A DNA stretch of 9,661 nucleotides, from positions 1 to 9,661 of the forward strand of contig CABUTY010000029.1 in assembly GCA_902494595.1 (NCBI GenBank), given 5' to 3'. The position numbers were made by a program, and so were the translations under genes. The stretch's first letter is position 1. Each line of letters begins with the position of its first letter. Below are positions 1-6,614 of the stretch, piece by piece. A model generated the notes under the pieces. That model was not told where the DNA came from. It did not search any database and was given only the letters and a program-made list of their open reading frames with translations. This DNA is from an uncultured Porphyromonadaceae bacterium. Its GTDB lineage: Bacteria > Bacteroidota > Bacteroidia > Bacteroidales > Muribaculaceae.

Positions 1-1
1 C

Positions 2-1108
2 CGTCTCGACCCCACACGTCCCGTGACCTGCGGTATGGACCAGATCAACTCCGTTGTCGACAACGGTTTCGCCGCCGCCCTCGACATCCCCGGTTTCAAT
101 TACAAGCCGCAGTATTACGACACGGTCTATGCACGGTTGCCGCAGCACATGGTGCTGGGTTCCGAGACTGCCTCTACTGTTTCCTCCCGAGGCGTTTACC
201 ATTTCCCGGTTACCTTCCCCGACAAGGATGGACATCAGGTGGTGATGCATCCCGACAACCAGTCGAGCAGCTATGACCTGGAGACGTGCTCATGGTCGAA
301 TATACCCGACCTTGACTTTGCCCGCGACGATGACGACGAGTGGGTGCTCGGCCAGTTCGTATGGACAGGCTTCGACTATCTCGGCGAGCCGTCGCCTTAC
401 GACACCGACGCCTGGCCCTCGCACAGCTCTGTATTCGGCATAATTGACCTCGCCTCTCTGCCCAAGGACCGCTACTATCTATACCGGTCGCAATGGAACA
501 AGAACGACAAGACCCTTCACATCCTCCCCCACTGGACATGGCCGGGACGTGAAGGAGAGGTGACACCTGTATTCGTATACACCGACTCTCCGAAAGCAGA
601 GCTGTTTGTAAACGGCAAGAGTCAGGGCATGCGCGAGAAAAACGACTCTACAATGGTGAACCGCTATCGTCTGATGTGGAACGAGGTCCGTTACGAGCCG
701 GGAGAGCTGAAAGTTGTCAGCTACGACAAGGCGGGCAACAAGACAGGAGAAGCCGTGGTCAAGACGGCCGGCAAGCCTGACCATATAGTGCTGAGAGCCA
801 ACCGCAATGCTCTTGACGCTGACGGCGAAGATTTGGCATACGTGACGGTACAGGTGGCCGACAAAGATGGGAACATCATCCCGGGCGACAGCCGTGAGGT
901 CAACTTCAAGGTTAGCGGCGCCGGCAAGTTCCGTGCCGCTGCCAACGGCGACCCCACATCGCTGCGCCTGTTCCACCTCCCACAGACCGACCTCTTCAGC
1001 GGCGCCGCCACCGCCATCGTACAGAGCGCCGACAAACCGGGCATCGTGACTCTAAAGGTTTCCGCCAAAGGTGTGAAGCCCGCCACTATCACTTTACCAG
1101 TGAAATAA
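2..1108 (+). CDS. Glycoside hydrolase family 2 protein (beta-galactosidase-like), C-terminal part
   Basis: The reading frame is already open at base 2, so the N-terminal part (sugar-binding and early catalytic domains) lies outside the window; the GTG at 23 is internal. What remains is the end of the (beta/alpha)8 catalytic domain. The segment LGSETAST contains the likely nucleophile Glu (codon 164-166), and FVWTGFDYLGEP (356-391) is a strong GH2 signature. A DUF4982-like beta domain follows (about 500-770, including ELFVNGKSQG), then an Ig-like GH2 C-terminal domain (about 780-1105). In this family such proteins are usually periplasmic or surface enzymes that remove terminal beta-linked sugars, often galactose, from plant or host glycans. 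The galactokinase and mutarotase genes just downstream support galactose as the product. That specificity is inferred from context and is not proven by sequence. The frame is intact through the TAA stop. Confidence 0.9.
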   Translation, partial: RLDPTRPVTCGMDQINSVVDNGFAAALDIPGFNYKPQYYDTVYARLPQHMVLGSETASTVSSRGVYHFPVTFPDKDGHQVVMHPDNQSSSYDLETCSWSNIPDLDFARDDDDEWVLGQFVWTGFDYLGEPSPYDTDAWPSHSSVFGIIDLASLPKDRYYLYRSQWNKNDKTLHILPHWTWPGREGEVTPVFVYTDSPKAELFVNGKSQGMREKNDSTMVNRYRLMWNEVRYEPGELKVVSYDKAGNKTGEAVVKTAGKPDHIVLRANRNALDADGEDLAYVTVQVADKDGNIIPGDSREVNFKVSGAGKFRAAANGDPTSLRLFHLPQTDLFSGAATAIVQSADKPGIVTLKVSAKGVKPATITLPVK

Positions 1109-1117
1109 CAACAGTAA

Positions 1118-1310
1118 AGGCAGGTTCTATAAATTGGCTTGCGATGATTTTGGATTTAAATCTGAGGGATTTTCAACGTTGAAGAGGGAGTTTAGCGAGC
1201 TAAACGACCGATGAAAACGGAAGAAAATCATCAGATTTAAGTCAAAATCAGCCAAGAGCCTGCAATTTAAGATTTATAATACGGCCGCGTCCAATTTATA
1301 GAACCTGCCT
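1118..1310. repeat. Extragenic inverted-repeat element, MITE- or REP-like
   Basis: This noncoding stretch fills most of the gap between the GH2 gene and galK. Its ends are perfect 20-bp inverted repeats (1118-1137 and 1291-1310, starting AGGCAGGTTC). A second nested inverted repeat pairs 1145-1165 with 1231-1250 (about 20 bp with one indel), and its outer extension pairs 1134-1139 with 1250-1255. The centre holds a 12-bp palindrome (1172-1183, TTCAACGTTGAA) and a 7-bp stem with a 2-nt loop (1190-1205, GTTTAGC/GCTAAAC). It has no transposase and no credible ORF. Terminal repeats, small size and layered dyads suggest a non-autonomous mobile element or an interspersed hairpin repeat. No clear target-site duplication is visible. 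If transcribed, it would fold strongly and could affect readthrough into galK. Confidence 0.7.
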
Positions 1311-1353
1311 AATAATAACCAAGGTATTTATCCTTAAAAATCATCACGACAGA

Positions 1354-2496
1354 ATGGAAGACATGAAAGAGAAAGTGGCCAAAGCGTTCAAGGAGCGCTT
1401 TGGCAAGCAAGGAACTACATATGCATCATCAGGCCGCATCAACCTTATCGGCGAGCATACCGATTATAACGGAGGCTTCGTGTTCCCGGGAGCCATCGAC
1501 AAGGGAATCTGGGCGGAGCTTGCCGCCAACGGCCTCGAGAAATGCAGGATATACTCCATGGACCTTGACGACTATACCGAGTTCGGGCTTAAAGAGGAGG
1601 ATGCACCGAGCCAGGGGTGGGCACGCTACGTGTTCGGCGTATGCCGCGAGATTCAGAAACGTGGCGGCAAGGTTGAAGGTTTCGATGCCGTATTCGCCGG
1701 CAATGTGCCGTTAGGCGCCGGCCTCAGCTCGTCGGCAGCCCTGGAAAGCTGCTTCGCCTTCGCTCTCAACGACATGTTCAACAACAATGTGATAAGCAAG
1801 TTCGACCTTGCCCGTATCGGACAGAGCACCGAGCACAACTATTGCGGCGTGAACTGCGGCATCATGGACCAGTTCGCAAGCGTCTTCGGCCGCAAGGGAC
1901 ATCTGATGCGTCTCGACTGCCGCTCGATGGAATACGAGTATTTCCCCTTCGATCCGAAGGAGTACCGTCTGGTGCTGGTGGACTCGCGTGTGAAACACGA
2001 GCTTAAGGATTCCCCCTACAACAAGCGTCGCGAAAGTTGCGAGCGGGTAGCCTCGCGTCTGGGCATGGAGACACTGCGCGACGCCACCATGGAGGAGCTC
2101 GACGCCATCAAGGGCGACATCTCCGCCGAGGATTATTTCCGCGCCAAATTCGTGATCGAGGAGAAGGATCGCGTCCTCGCCGTCTGCGACGCCCTTGAAA
2201 AGGGTGATTACGAGACTGTCGGCAAGAAGATGTATGAGACCCATCAGGGTCTGTCGAAAGACTATGAGGTAAGCTGCGAGGAACTCGACTTCCTCAACGA
2301 CATAGCCAAGGAATGCGGCGTAACCGGCTCGCGCATAATGGGCGGCGGTTTCGGCGGCTGTACTATCAACCTTGTGCCCGACGGACTGCATGACAGCTTC
2401 ATAGCCGAGGCAAAGGCCCGCTTCAACGAGAAGTATGGCCATGAGCCTATGGTTTATGACGTGGTCATCTCCGATGGCGCACGCAAATGTGAGTGA
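1354..2496 (+). CDS. galK: Galactokinase
   Basis: A cytoplasmic GHMP-family kinase that phosphorylates alpha-D-galactose at C1 with ATP, the first committed step of the Leloir pathway. All family signatures are present. The galactokinase signature RINLIGEHTDYNGG is at residues 28-41, with Arg28 the expected catalytic Arg. The ATP-binding loop GAGLSSSAALE is at 121-131. GIMDQF is at 169-174, with Asp172 the expected catalytic base. The C-terminal glycine motif GGGFGG is at 330-335. The length of 380 residues is normal. I chose the ATG at 1354 because it gives the usual N-terminal length; an in-frame ATG at 1363 would remove only three residues. No Shine-Dalgarno is obvious. galM follows after two bases, so the two are almost certainly cotranscribed. 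An inverted-repeat element separates galK from the GH2 gene upstream. Confidence 0.97.
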   Translation: MEDMKEKVAKAFKERFGKQGTTYASSGRINLIGEHTDYNGGFVFPGAIDKGIWAELAANGLEKCRIYSMDLDDYTEFGLKEEDAPSQGWARYVFGVCREIQKRGGKVEGFDAVFAGNVPLGAGLSSSAALESCFAFALNDMFNNNVISKFDLARIGQSTEHNYCGVNCGIMDQFASVFGRKGHLMRLDCRSMEYEYFPFDPKEYRLVLVDSRVKHELKDSPYNKRRESCERVASRLGMETLRDATMEELDAIKGDISAEDYFRAKFVIEEKDRVLAVCDALEKGDYETVGKKMYETHQGLSKDYEVSCEELDFLNDIAKECGVTGSRIMGGGFGGCTINLVPDGLHDSFIAEAKARFNEKYGHEPMVYDVVISDGARKCE

Positions 2497-2498
2497 CT

Positions 2499-3545
2499 AT
2501 GAACATCTCTGAAAGAACATTCCCGAGCACCAAAGGCGACATCAGCGTCTTCAAGCTCGAGAACCGCAGCGGAGCATGGGTGGAGCTCTCCACCCTCGGC
2601 GCCGGTGTTGTGGGGCTGGCAGTCCCCGACCGTAACGGCTCTATCGGCGAAGTGGCGCTCGGTTACGCCAACCCCGCCGACTATCTCTACGACGGCCCTT
2701 GCATGGGCAAATGTCCCGGAAGATATGCCAACCGTATCGCCAACGGTCATCTCGAAGTGGACGGTAAAGAATATAAGCTGGCCATCAACAATGGCCCCAA
2801 CGCGCTTCACGGTGGCCCCGAAGGGTTCCAGAACCGTATATGGCAGGCCCGTAGGCTCCCCGACGGCGTGGAGTTCTCATATGTCAGCAAAGATGGCGAG
2901 GAAAATTATCCCGGCACACTTACCCTCAAGGCCATATACACCTGGAGCGAGGACAATGTGCTCACTCTGCGCATGGAGGCCGTGACCGACAGCAGGACGG
3001 TGGTCAACATCACCAACCATTCCTACTGGAATCTTGCCGGCAAGGACAGCGGCAGCGTGCTCAACCATGAGATGAAGCTGGCCGCCGACAAGTGGCTCCC
3101 CACCGACATGACGCAGATTCCTACCGGCGAACTCTCCGATGTGGCCGACACGCCGATGGACTTCCGCGACTTCAAGACCCTCGGCCGCGACATAAAGGCT
3201 GACTTCGAGGCTCTGAAAATCGGCAAGGGATACGACCATTGCTGGGTTATCCGCGACTGGGAGCCGGGCAGGATGGTGGAGGATGCCGTTGTGCTGCGCG
3301 ACTCCCGTTCCGGCCGTGTACTGAGCATCGACTCCGACCAGCCCGGCGTGCAGATATATACCGGCAACTGGCTCGACGGCTCTCCCGAGAACTGCGACGG
3401 CCATCCCTACCGCGATTATGACGGCGTGGCCATAGAGATGCAGGGGTTCCCCGACGCTCCCAACAAGCCTCAGTTCCCCTCGCAGTCGCTCGCTCCAGGA
3501 GAGGTGTATGTCCGTACCATCAAGTTCCGCTTCTCCGCCGAATAA
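2499..3545 (+). CDS. galM: Aldose 1-epimerase (galactose mutarotase)
   Basis: Interconverts the alpha and beta anomers of aldohexoses, supplying alpha-galactose to GalK; cytoplasmic, beta-sandwich fold. Counted from the ATG at 2499, the motifs are GRYANRIANG (about 74-83), ALHGG with substrate-binding His104, NHSYWNL with the expected catalytic acid His174, GYDHCW with His247, and VAIEMQGFPDAPN with the expected catalytic base Glu313. The length of 348 residues fits the family. A GTG at 2493, overlapping the galK stop, is in the same frame, but the ATG at 2499 is preferred; it leaves a 2-nt gap to galK and suggests translational coupling. The gene is followed at once by a strong intrinsic terminator, so it is probably the last gene of the galactose transcript. 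No sugar permease gene lies between galK and galM. Confidence 0.96.
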   Translation: MNISERTFPSTKGDISVFKLENRSGAWVELSTLGAGVVGLAVPDRNGSIGEVALGYANPADYLYDGPCMGKCPGRYANRIANGHLEVDGKEYKLAINNGPNALHGGPEGFQNRIWQARRLPDGVEFSYVSKDGEENYPGTLTLKAIYTWSEDNVLTLRMEAVTDSRTVVNITNHSYWNLAGKDSGSVLNHEMKLAADKWLPTDMTQIPTGELSDVADTPMDFRDFKTLGRDIKADFEALKIGKGYDHCWVIRDWEPGRMVEDAVVLRDSRSGRVLSIDSDQPGVQIYTGNWLDGSPENCDGHPYRDYDGVAIEMQGFPDAPNKPQFPSQSLAPGEVYVRTIKFRFSAE

Positions 3546-3564
3546 TCTTCCCCCCAATCATATT

Positions 3565-3607
3565 GCGGGCCGTATCCGACATGGATGCGGCCCGCTCAGT
3601 TTTCCCT
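3565..3607 (+). terminator. Rho-independent terminator after galM
   Basis: A 13-bp GC-rich stem (3565-3577 paired with 3583-3595, one G-U pair) with a 5-nt loop is followed by TCAGTTTTCCCTTT. It starts 19 bases after the galM stop. It separates the galactose genes from the LRR protein gene, whose longest open frame starts inside this stem. Confidence 0.88.
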
Positions 3608-3630
3608 TTATTCATGCGGTCTGACCAGGC

Positions 3631-3651
3631 TTGTACATATATTGTACATAT
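3631..3651 (+). repeat. Tandem 10-bp direct repeat upstream of the LRR gene promoter
   Basis: TTGTACATAT occurs exactly twice, at 3631-3640 and 3642-3651, with an 11-bp period (one helical turn). Each copy contains the palindrome TGTACA. The pair ends just before the probable -33 element, a position typical of a regulator-binding site. No regulator can be named from this window. Confidence 0.5.
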
Positions 3652-3656
3652 GCTTT

Positions 3657-3689
3657 TTTAGTCTGCGACGCGCTTTTTTCATAATTTTG
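3657..3689 (+). promoter_or_regulatory. Bacteroides-type promoter for the LRR protein gene
   Basis: TAATTTTG at 3682-3689 matches the -7 consensus TAnnTTTG. TTTA at 3657-3660, inside a T-run, is a reasonable -33 element with a 21-bp spacer. The predicted transcript would start near 3696, about 15 nt before the ATG at 3711. The strong terminator immediately upstream makes a separate promoter here necessary. Confidence 0.6.
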
Positions 3690-3710
3690 CCGCTCAAAAC
3701 AAAAGTATTT

Positions 3711-4979
3711 ATGAAAGCACTATCCAAGCTGATTCTTTTTGTGGCGGCATTCATCAGTGTCCTGCCCGTCCTTGGTGCTACGGAGGTCTCCATCTACCAT
3801 TACGAGAATGTGCAGTTTGTCTATCGTGTCAACCTCACCGACAAGATAGCGAAACTATGGTATGTCTATGACCGTAACGACAAAAAGATAAAGACCATGG
3901 AGATTCCCTCCAAGATCAAATACACCAAAGGGGGCACCACCTACACTCTCACGGTTACAAAGATTGCAGACAACGCTTTCGGAGATGCCCAGGCCGTGAA
4001 CATCACCATACCCAATACGGTGACTGAAATCGGCAGCAGCGCCTTTGCACAAGGGTATACCAAGCACGTCAACATTCCTACCAAAGTTGAGGTGATCGGA
4101 GAATCCGCCTATGCCAACTGCTCCGGGTTGGGAGATGTGAAGATTCCGGCCACATGCCGGAAAATCGAAAGTTTCGCTTTTGCCAAATCTAAGATGAGTT
4201 CGCTGAAAATAGCTGACGGCGATGTGCCTCTCACGATGGGCCAGGGTGTCTTCATGCAGTCGAATGTCACCAAGGTGACACTTCCCTTGCGTCTCACCTC
4301 TATGGGCAACCGTGCTTTCTCGCGATGCCACTCGCTGCAGGAAGCTCATATCTATGGCGTGAAACTTATCGACGACTGGTCGTTTGAGGAATGTACATCG
4401 CTGACTACCGTCACCATCGGGAGTGGCGTCACAGAGATTGGCTTCCTTGCCTTTGCGGAATGTCCGCGCCTTGCCAACATCTCCTGGCCCACCTCCGTGA
4501 CTGTCATCGGCGACGGCGCCTTTCAGGGATGCACCAGCCTCGCAGGCATGAATTTCCTTCCCGGCATACAGTCGATAGGCCAGGCTGCCTTCTCCACATG
4601 CACGGCTATGACGTATCTCACATTCCCAGCCTCGCTGAAATCGTTAGGATATGCCGCTTTCGCCCATTGCGATGCTCTTAAGAATGTGAAGTCAGAGGCT
4701 CCCACCCCTCCCGCAGCCTATGAAAACTCTTTCCCCGACTGCGTCAAAAACATCACCCTCGACATCAACACTGCCTGGATACCGGCCTACCGCAATGCCG
4801 ATGGATGGAGCAAATTCCAATATCTTACCACCGGAGTGGAGGACGCCGGCATCGACACCCCCGCCTATGATGTGAAATGGTATGACCTCCATGGCAATCA
4901 AGTCGCCCCCGGCCATCTCAACAAAGGAATCTACATCCGCATCGTCAACGGCAAAGCATCCAAAGTAATCATCCCCTGA
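3711..4979 (+). CDS. Secreted BspA-like leucine-rich repeat protein
   Basis: The protein is 422 residues. It starts with a clear signal peptide (residues 1 to about 23: Lys5-6 region, hydrophobic core LILFVAAFISVLPVL, then GA). A short beta-rich N-terminal region (about 24-84) leads to BspA/TpLRR-type (LRR_5) repeats of about 23 residues over about 85-330, with recurring patterns such as IPNTVTEIGSSAF and IGSGVTEIGFLAF. A degenerate cap (about 331-373, including AYRNADGWSKF) follows, then a C-terminal tail (386-422, YDLHGNQV ... GIYI ... NGK ... IIP) resembling Bacteroidetes sorting or anchoring tails. Family members are surface or secreted proteins linked to adhesion and host contact; no ligand can be inferred. 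I rejected the upstream in-frame ATG at 3585 because it lies in the terminator stem and would bury the signal peptide. The ATG at 3711 sits just after a good -7 box. Confidence 0.88.
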   Translation: MKALSKLILFVAAFISVLPVLGATEVSIYHYENVQFVYRVNLTDKIAKLWYVYDRNDKKIKTMEIPSKIKYTKGGTTYTLTVTKIADNAFGDAQAVNITIPNTVTEIGSSAFAQGYTKHVNIPTKVEVIGESAYANCSGLGDVKIPATCRKIESFAFAKSKMSSLKIADGDVPLTMGQGVFMQSNVTKVTLPLRLTSMGNRAFSRCHSLQEAHIYGVKLIDDWSFEECTSLTTVTIGSGVTEIGFLAFAECPRLANISWPTSVTVIGDGAFQGCTSLAGMNFLPGIQSIGQAAFSTCTAMTYLTFPASLKSLGYAAFAHCDALKNVKSEAPTPPAAYENSFPDCVKNITLDINTAWIPAYRNADGWSKFQYLTTGVEDAGIDTPAYDVKWYDLHGNQVAPGHLNKGIYIRIVNGKASKVIIP

Positions 4980-4989
4980 CAACCAAAAC

Positions 4990-5044
4990 AAAGCCTGACT
5001 CGGTTTAAAGAAATTCTGTAATTCTCCTACCCGGTTCAGGCTTT
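4990..5044. terminator. Stem-loop between convergent genes, likely bidirectional terminator
   Basis: Arms 4990-5003 and 5031-5044 (AAAGCCTGA... / ...TCAGGCTTT) pair over 14 bp with one mismatch and one wobble. The stem sits between the stop codons of the LRR gene (+) and the propeller gene (-). It has A residues on the left and T residues on the right, as expected for termination in both directions. The 27-nt loop is long for an intrinsic terminator, which lowers confidence. Confidence 0.55.
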
Positions 5045-5069
5045 AGAACGTGCTCTTATGACCTCGTTG

Positions 5070-6167
5070 TTAACGCGACGGGGTTATATATTTTTTGCCG
5101 TTACGAATCAATATCCGGCTATTGCTGTCCACATCCTTTACCTTGATTCCTCTGATATCATAGACCATATCATTCTCACGGTCGGATTCAGCCGTAATAT
5201 TGGTGATGCCGGAAGCTGCTTTAACAAACTCTCCATCCTCAAACTTCATAAGACCTGCGTACAGGAATGTGACCCATACTGTTTCTTTGTCGGGGACTAT
5301 GGATACTATATAATCAGTGCCAGCCTGAGAGTCTGCATCTTTATAGCTGTATTTTTGGAATTTGCCATTCTCTCCTCTTACCACCAGGTCTGTCTCTGCT
5401 CCGTACCATACCATAGAACCATTCACAGCCACTGATGTACATTTGGCAGCCACCGCACTTACGGGTGTCTCGAACGCATCCATCTTCCCGTCACGGCATA
5501 TCCACATTCCATTGTCAGTTGCAACTATCACAGATCCATCCTCCTGAACGGCTATGCTGTTAACGTTCTGATTAGATTCTTCAATGAAATGCATACCCTC
5601 ATCATCAACGTATCCCAATTTCATACCGATGGAAGAGCTTGACACGCCAAACCACATTCTCTTATCCTTTTCAGACCATGCCAATGTCTGGAAACTGTAG
5701 TTTGCGGCAGTGGGTGACGGGCTGTCAAATGTGGCCCATCCATTCTGTGTCTCATGAAGCATCTTGTGCGAAGCTCCTACCCACAGACCCGAGGCATATT
5801 CCATGGCACTTATATTCTGCAAATCGGCCGCTCCACTCTCTATCGGCGTAAACACTCCGTTATCAAACAGCGCCAACCCGGTATTTGCATTTCCACCAAT
5901 AGCCACTTTACCATCCTCCGCAACAGCTACAGAAGTTATATCACGATATTTTTCTGTGGAATAAACCTTGAATCCACCGATCTGCTTGTCGTATTGCATA
6001 AGACCCTCGCTTGTAGCCTGCCATACGCAGTCACTGTCAACCGCAGTTTTGTAATGTTTAATCGCCGCACCATCAGCTTGCTGACACACAGCTGCAAGTA
6101 TCACAGCCACAACGGCCATCACCAGCCTAAATAACTTCCTTTCCCTACAATTCCAATTTGAAGACAA
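5070..6167 (-). CDS. Secreted seven-bladed beta-propeller protein
   Basis: The protein has 365 residues if the TTG at 6167 is used. The N-terminus then has a basic n-region (RERKLFR, 8-14) and a hydrophobic core (LVMAVVAVILAAV), with likely cleavage near residue 33. The first ATG (6119) would leave the signal peptide without a positive n-region, so I prefer the TTG; this is uncertain. The body contains about seven repeats of roughly 35-45 residues, near 45-69, 76-110, 118-148, 158-195, 203-234, 243-274 and 287-317. They have recurring patterns such as GLMQYD, SVAVAEDGKVAIGG and GLMKFEDGEF. This resembles the propeller repeats of Bacteroidetes hybrid two-component sensors, but no membrane-signalling or kinase domain follows. 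The C-terminal tail (about 333-363, YDIRG ... NGKKYITP) resembles that of the convergent LRR protein. The function is unknown. The DNA is more AT-rich than the flanking metabolic genes. Confidence 0.8.
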   Translation of the reverse strand: MSSNWNCRERKLFRLVMAVVAVILAAVCQQADGAAIKHYKTAVDSDCVWQATSEGLMQYDKQIGGFKVYSTEKYRDITSVAVAEDGKVAIGGNANTGLALFDNGVFTPIESGAADLQNISAMEYASGLWVGASHKMLHETQNGWATFDSPSPTAANYSFQTLAWSEKDKRMWFGVSSSSIGMKLGYVDDEGMHFIEESNQNVNSIAVQEDGSVIVATDNGMWICRDGKMDAFETPVSAVAAKCTSVAVNGSMVWYGAETDLVVRGENGKFQKYSYKDADSQAGTDYIVSIVPDKETVWVTFLYAGLMKFEDGEFVKAASGITNITAESDRENDMVYDIRGIKVKDVDSNSRILIRNGKKYITPSR

Positions 6168-6262
6168 AGCACCAAATACGATTACTAATCTCTTTTTCTA
6201 TTATCTGAGCTATTCGGCATCTTAGAAAAGGCAATTAAATCATATTTACATTGCACTCTGTG

Positions 6263-6508
6263 TCACGATTTAGTCATAATTTCTTTTGAGAGTGCCATCG
6301 ATGCACATTGCCAGATTGAGATGTCATACTTGGATGAATAATTCACGACCACTTCATACATTACATAACCTCCCTTTTCATTGACATCAGATTCTACTAT
6401 TGTAGCTGCTGACTGATTTAGTGCTGCATTTTCCGCGCATACACTCAAAAAGGATATGAGCGACACCAGTATTGCCACTACCACGCGCAAGCTGTTGTTT
6501 GTTTTCAT
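6263..6508 (-). CDS. Small exported protein, function unknown
   Basis: An 81-residue protein with a convincing signal peptide: MKTNNSLR n-region, hydrophobic core VVVAILVSLISFL, and likely cleavage after SVCA (residue 25). The mature part is only about 56 residues and polar, with a central KGGYVMYEVVVNYSS segment that looks like a beta-hairpin and a single Cys in WQCASMA. I do not recognise a family. The ATG at 6508 is followed by AAA as in many exported proteins, and a well-formed promoter lies upstream (6584-6614). The propeller gene starts 95 bases downstream on the same strand with no obvious terminator between, so the two may be cotranscribed. It could also be the truncated N-terminus of a once longer protein. 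Confidence 0.6.
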   Translation of the reverse strand: MKTNNSLRVVVAILVSLISFLSVCAENAALNQSAATIVESDVNEKGGYVMYEVVVNYSSKYDISIWQCASMALSKEIMTKS

Positions 6509-6570
6509 CTCGTTCCTAATTTAGACGTTATCAACCATTTATCCCTATAAAACCACCTCTGTGATTCCAT
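6505..6570 (-). CDS. Possible 21-codon leader ORF overlapping the small exported protein start
   Basis: ATG at 6570 opens a 21-residue frame (MESQRWFYRDK..., rich in Arg, Trp and Lys). Its TGA overlaps the ATG of the small exported protein as ATGA. It begins only a few bases after the start point predicted from the promoter at 6584-6614. The geometry fits a translationally coupled leader peptide, but a frame this short can occur by chance and no Shine-Dalgarno supports it. Confidence 0.2.
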   Translation of the reverse strand: MESQRWFYRDKWLITSKLGTR

Positions 6571-6583
6571 AATAAGAACGCCA

Positions 6584-6614
6584 CAAATTTAAATAATATT
6601 TTTTAAATTTCAAA
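6584..6614 (-). promoter_or_regulatory. Bacteroides-type promoter for the small exported protein / propeller unit
   Basis: On the minus strand, TTTG (6614-6611) and TAAATTTG (6591-6584) match the -33 and -7 consensus elements exactly with a 19-bp spacer. The predicted start is near 6577, giving a leader of about 70 nt before the ATG at 6508. The surrounding DNA is AT-rich, so chance matches are easier here, but both elements and the spacing agree. Confidence 0.65.

Noticed and set aside
1118..1310. CRISPR array or riboswitch in the gap before galK
   Set aside because: There are no evenly spaced direct repeats, and the structure is nested inverted repeats with perfect ends; I recognise no riboswitch core.
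1711..2442. 243-codon open frame on the minus strand inside galK
   Set aside because: It is antisense to a complete, motif-rich galactokinase; long antisense frames are common in GC-rich codon-biased genes and the translation shows no family features.
2877..3557. 226-codon minus-strand open frame antisense to galM
   Set aside because: Same reason: galM carries all its catalytic motifs on the plus strand, and the antisense product looks like a shadow.
3585..3710. N-terminal extension of the LRR protein from an ATG at 3585
   Set aside because: The ATG lies in the right half of the galM terminator stem, and the added 42 residues would precede a clear signal peptide; the ATG at 3711 follows a good promoter.
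5058..5435. 125-codon plus-strand open frame over the end of the propeller gene
   Set aside because: It is antisense to the propeller repeats, whose periodic pattern clearly supports the minus-strand reading.
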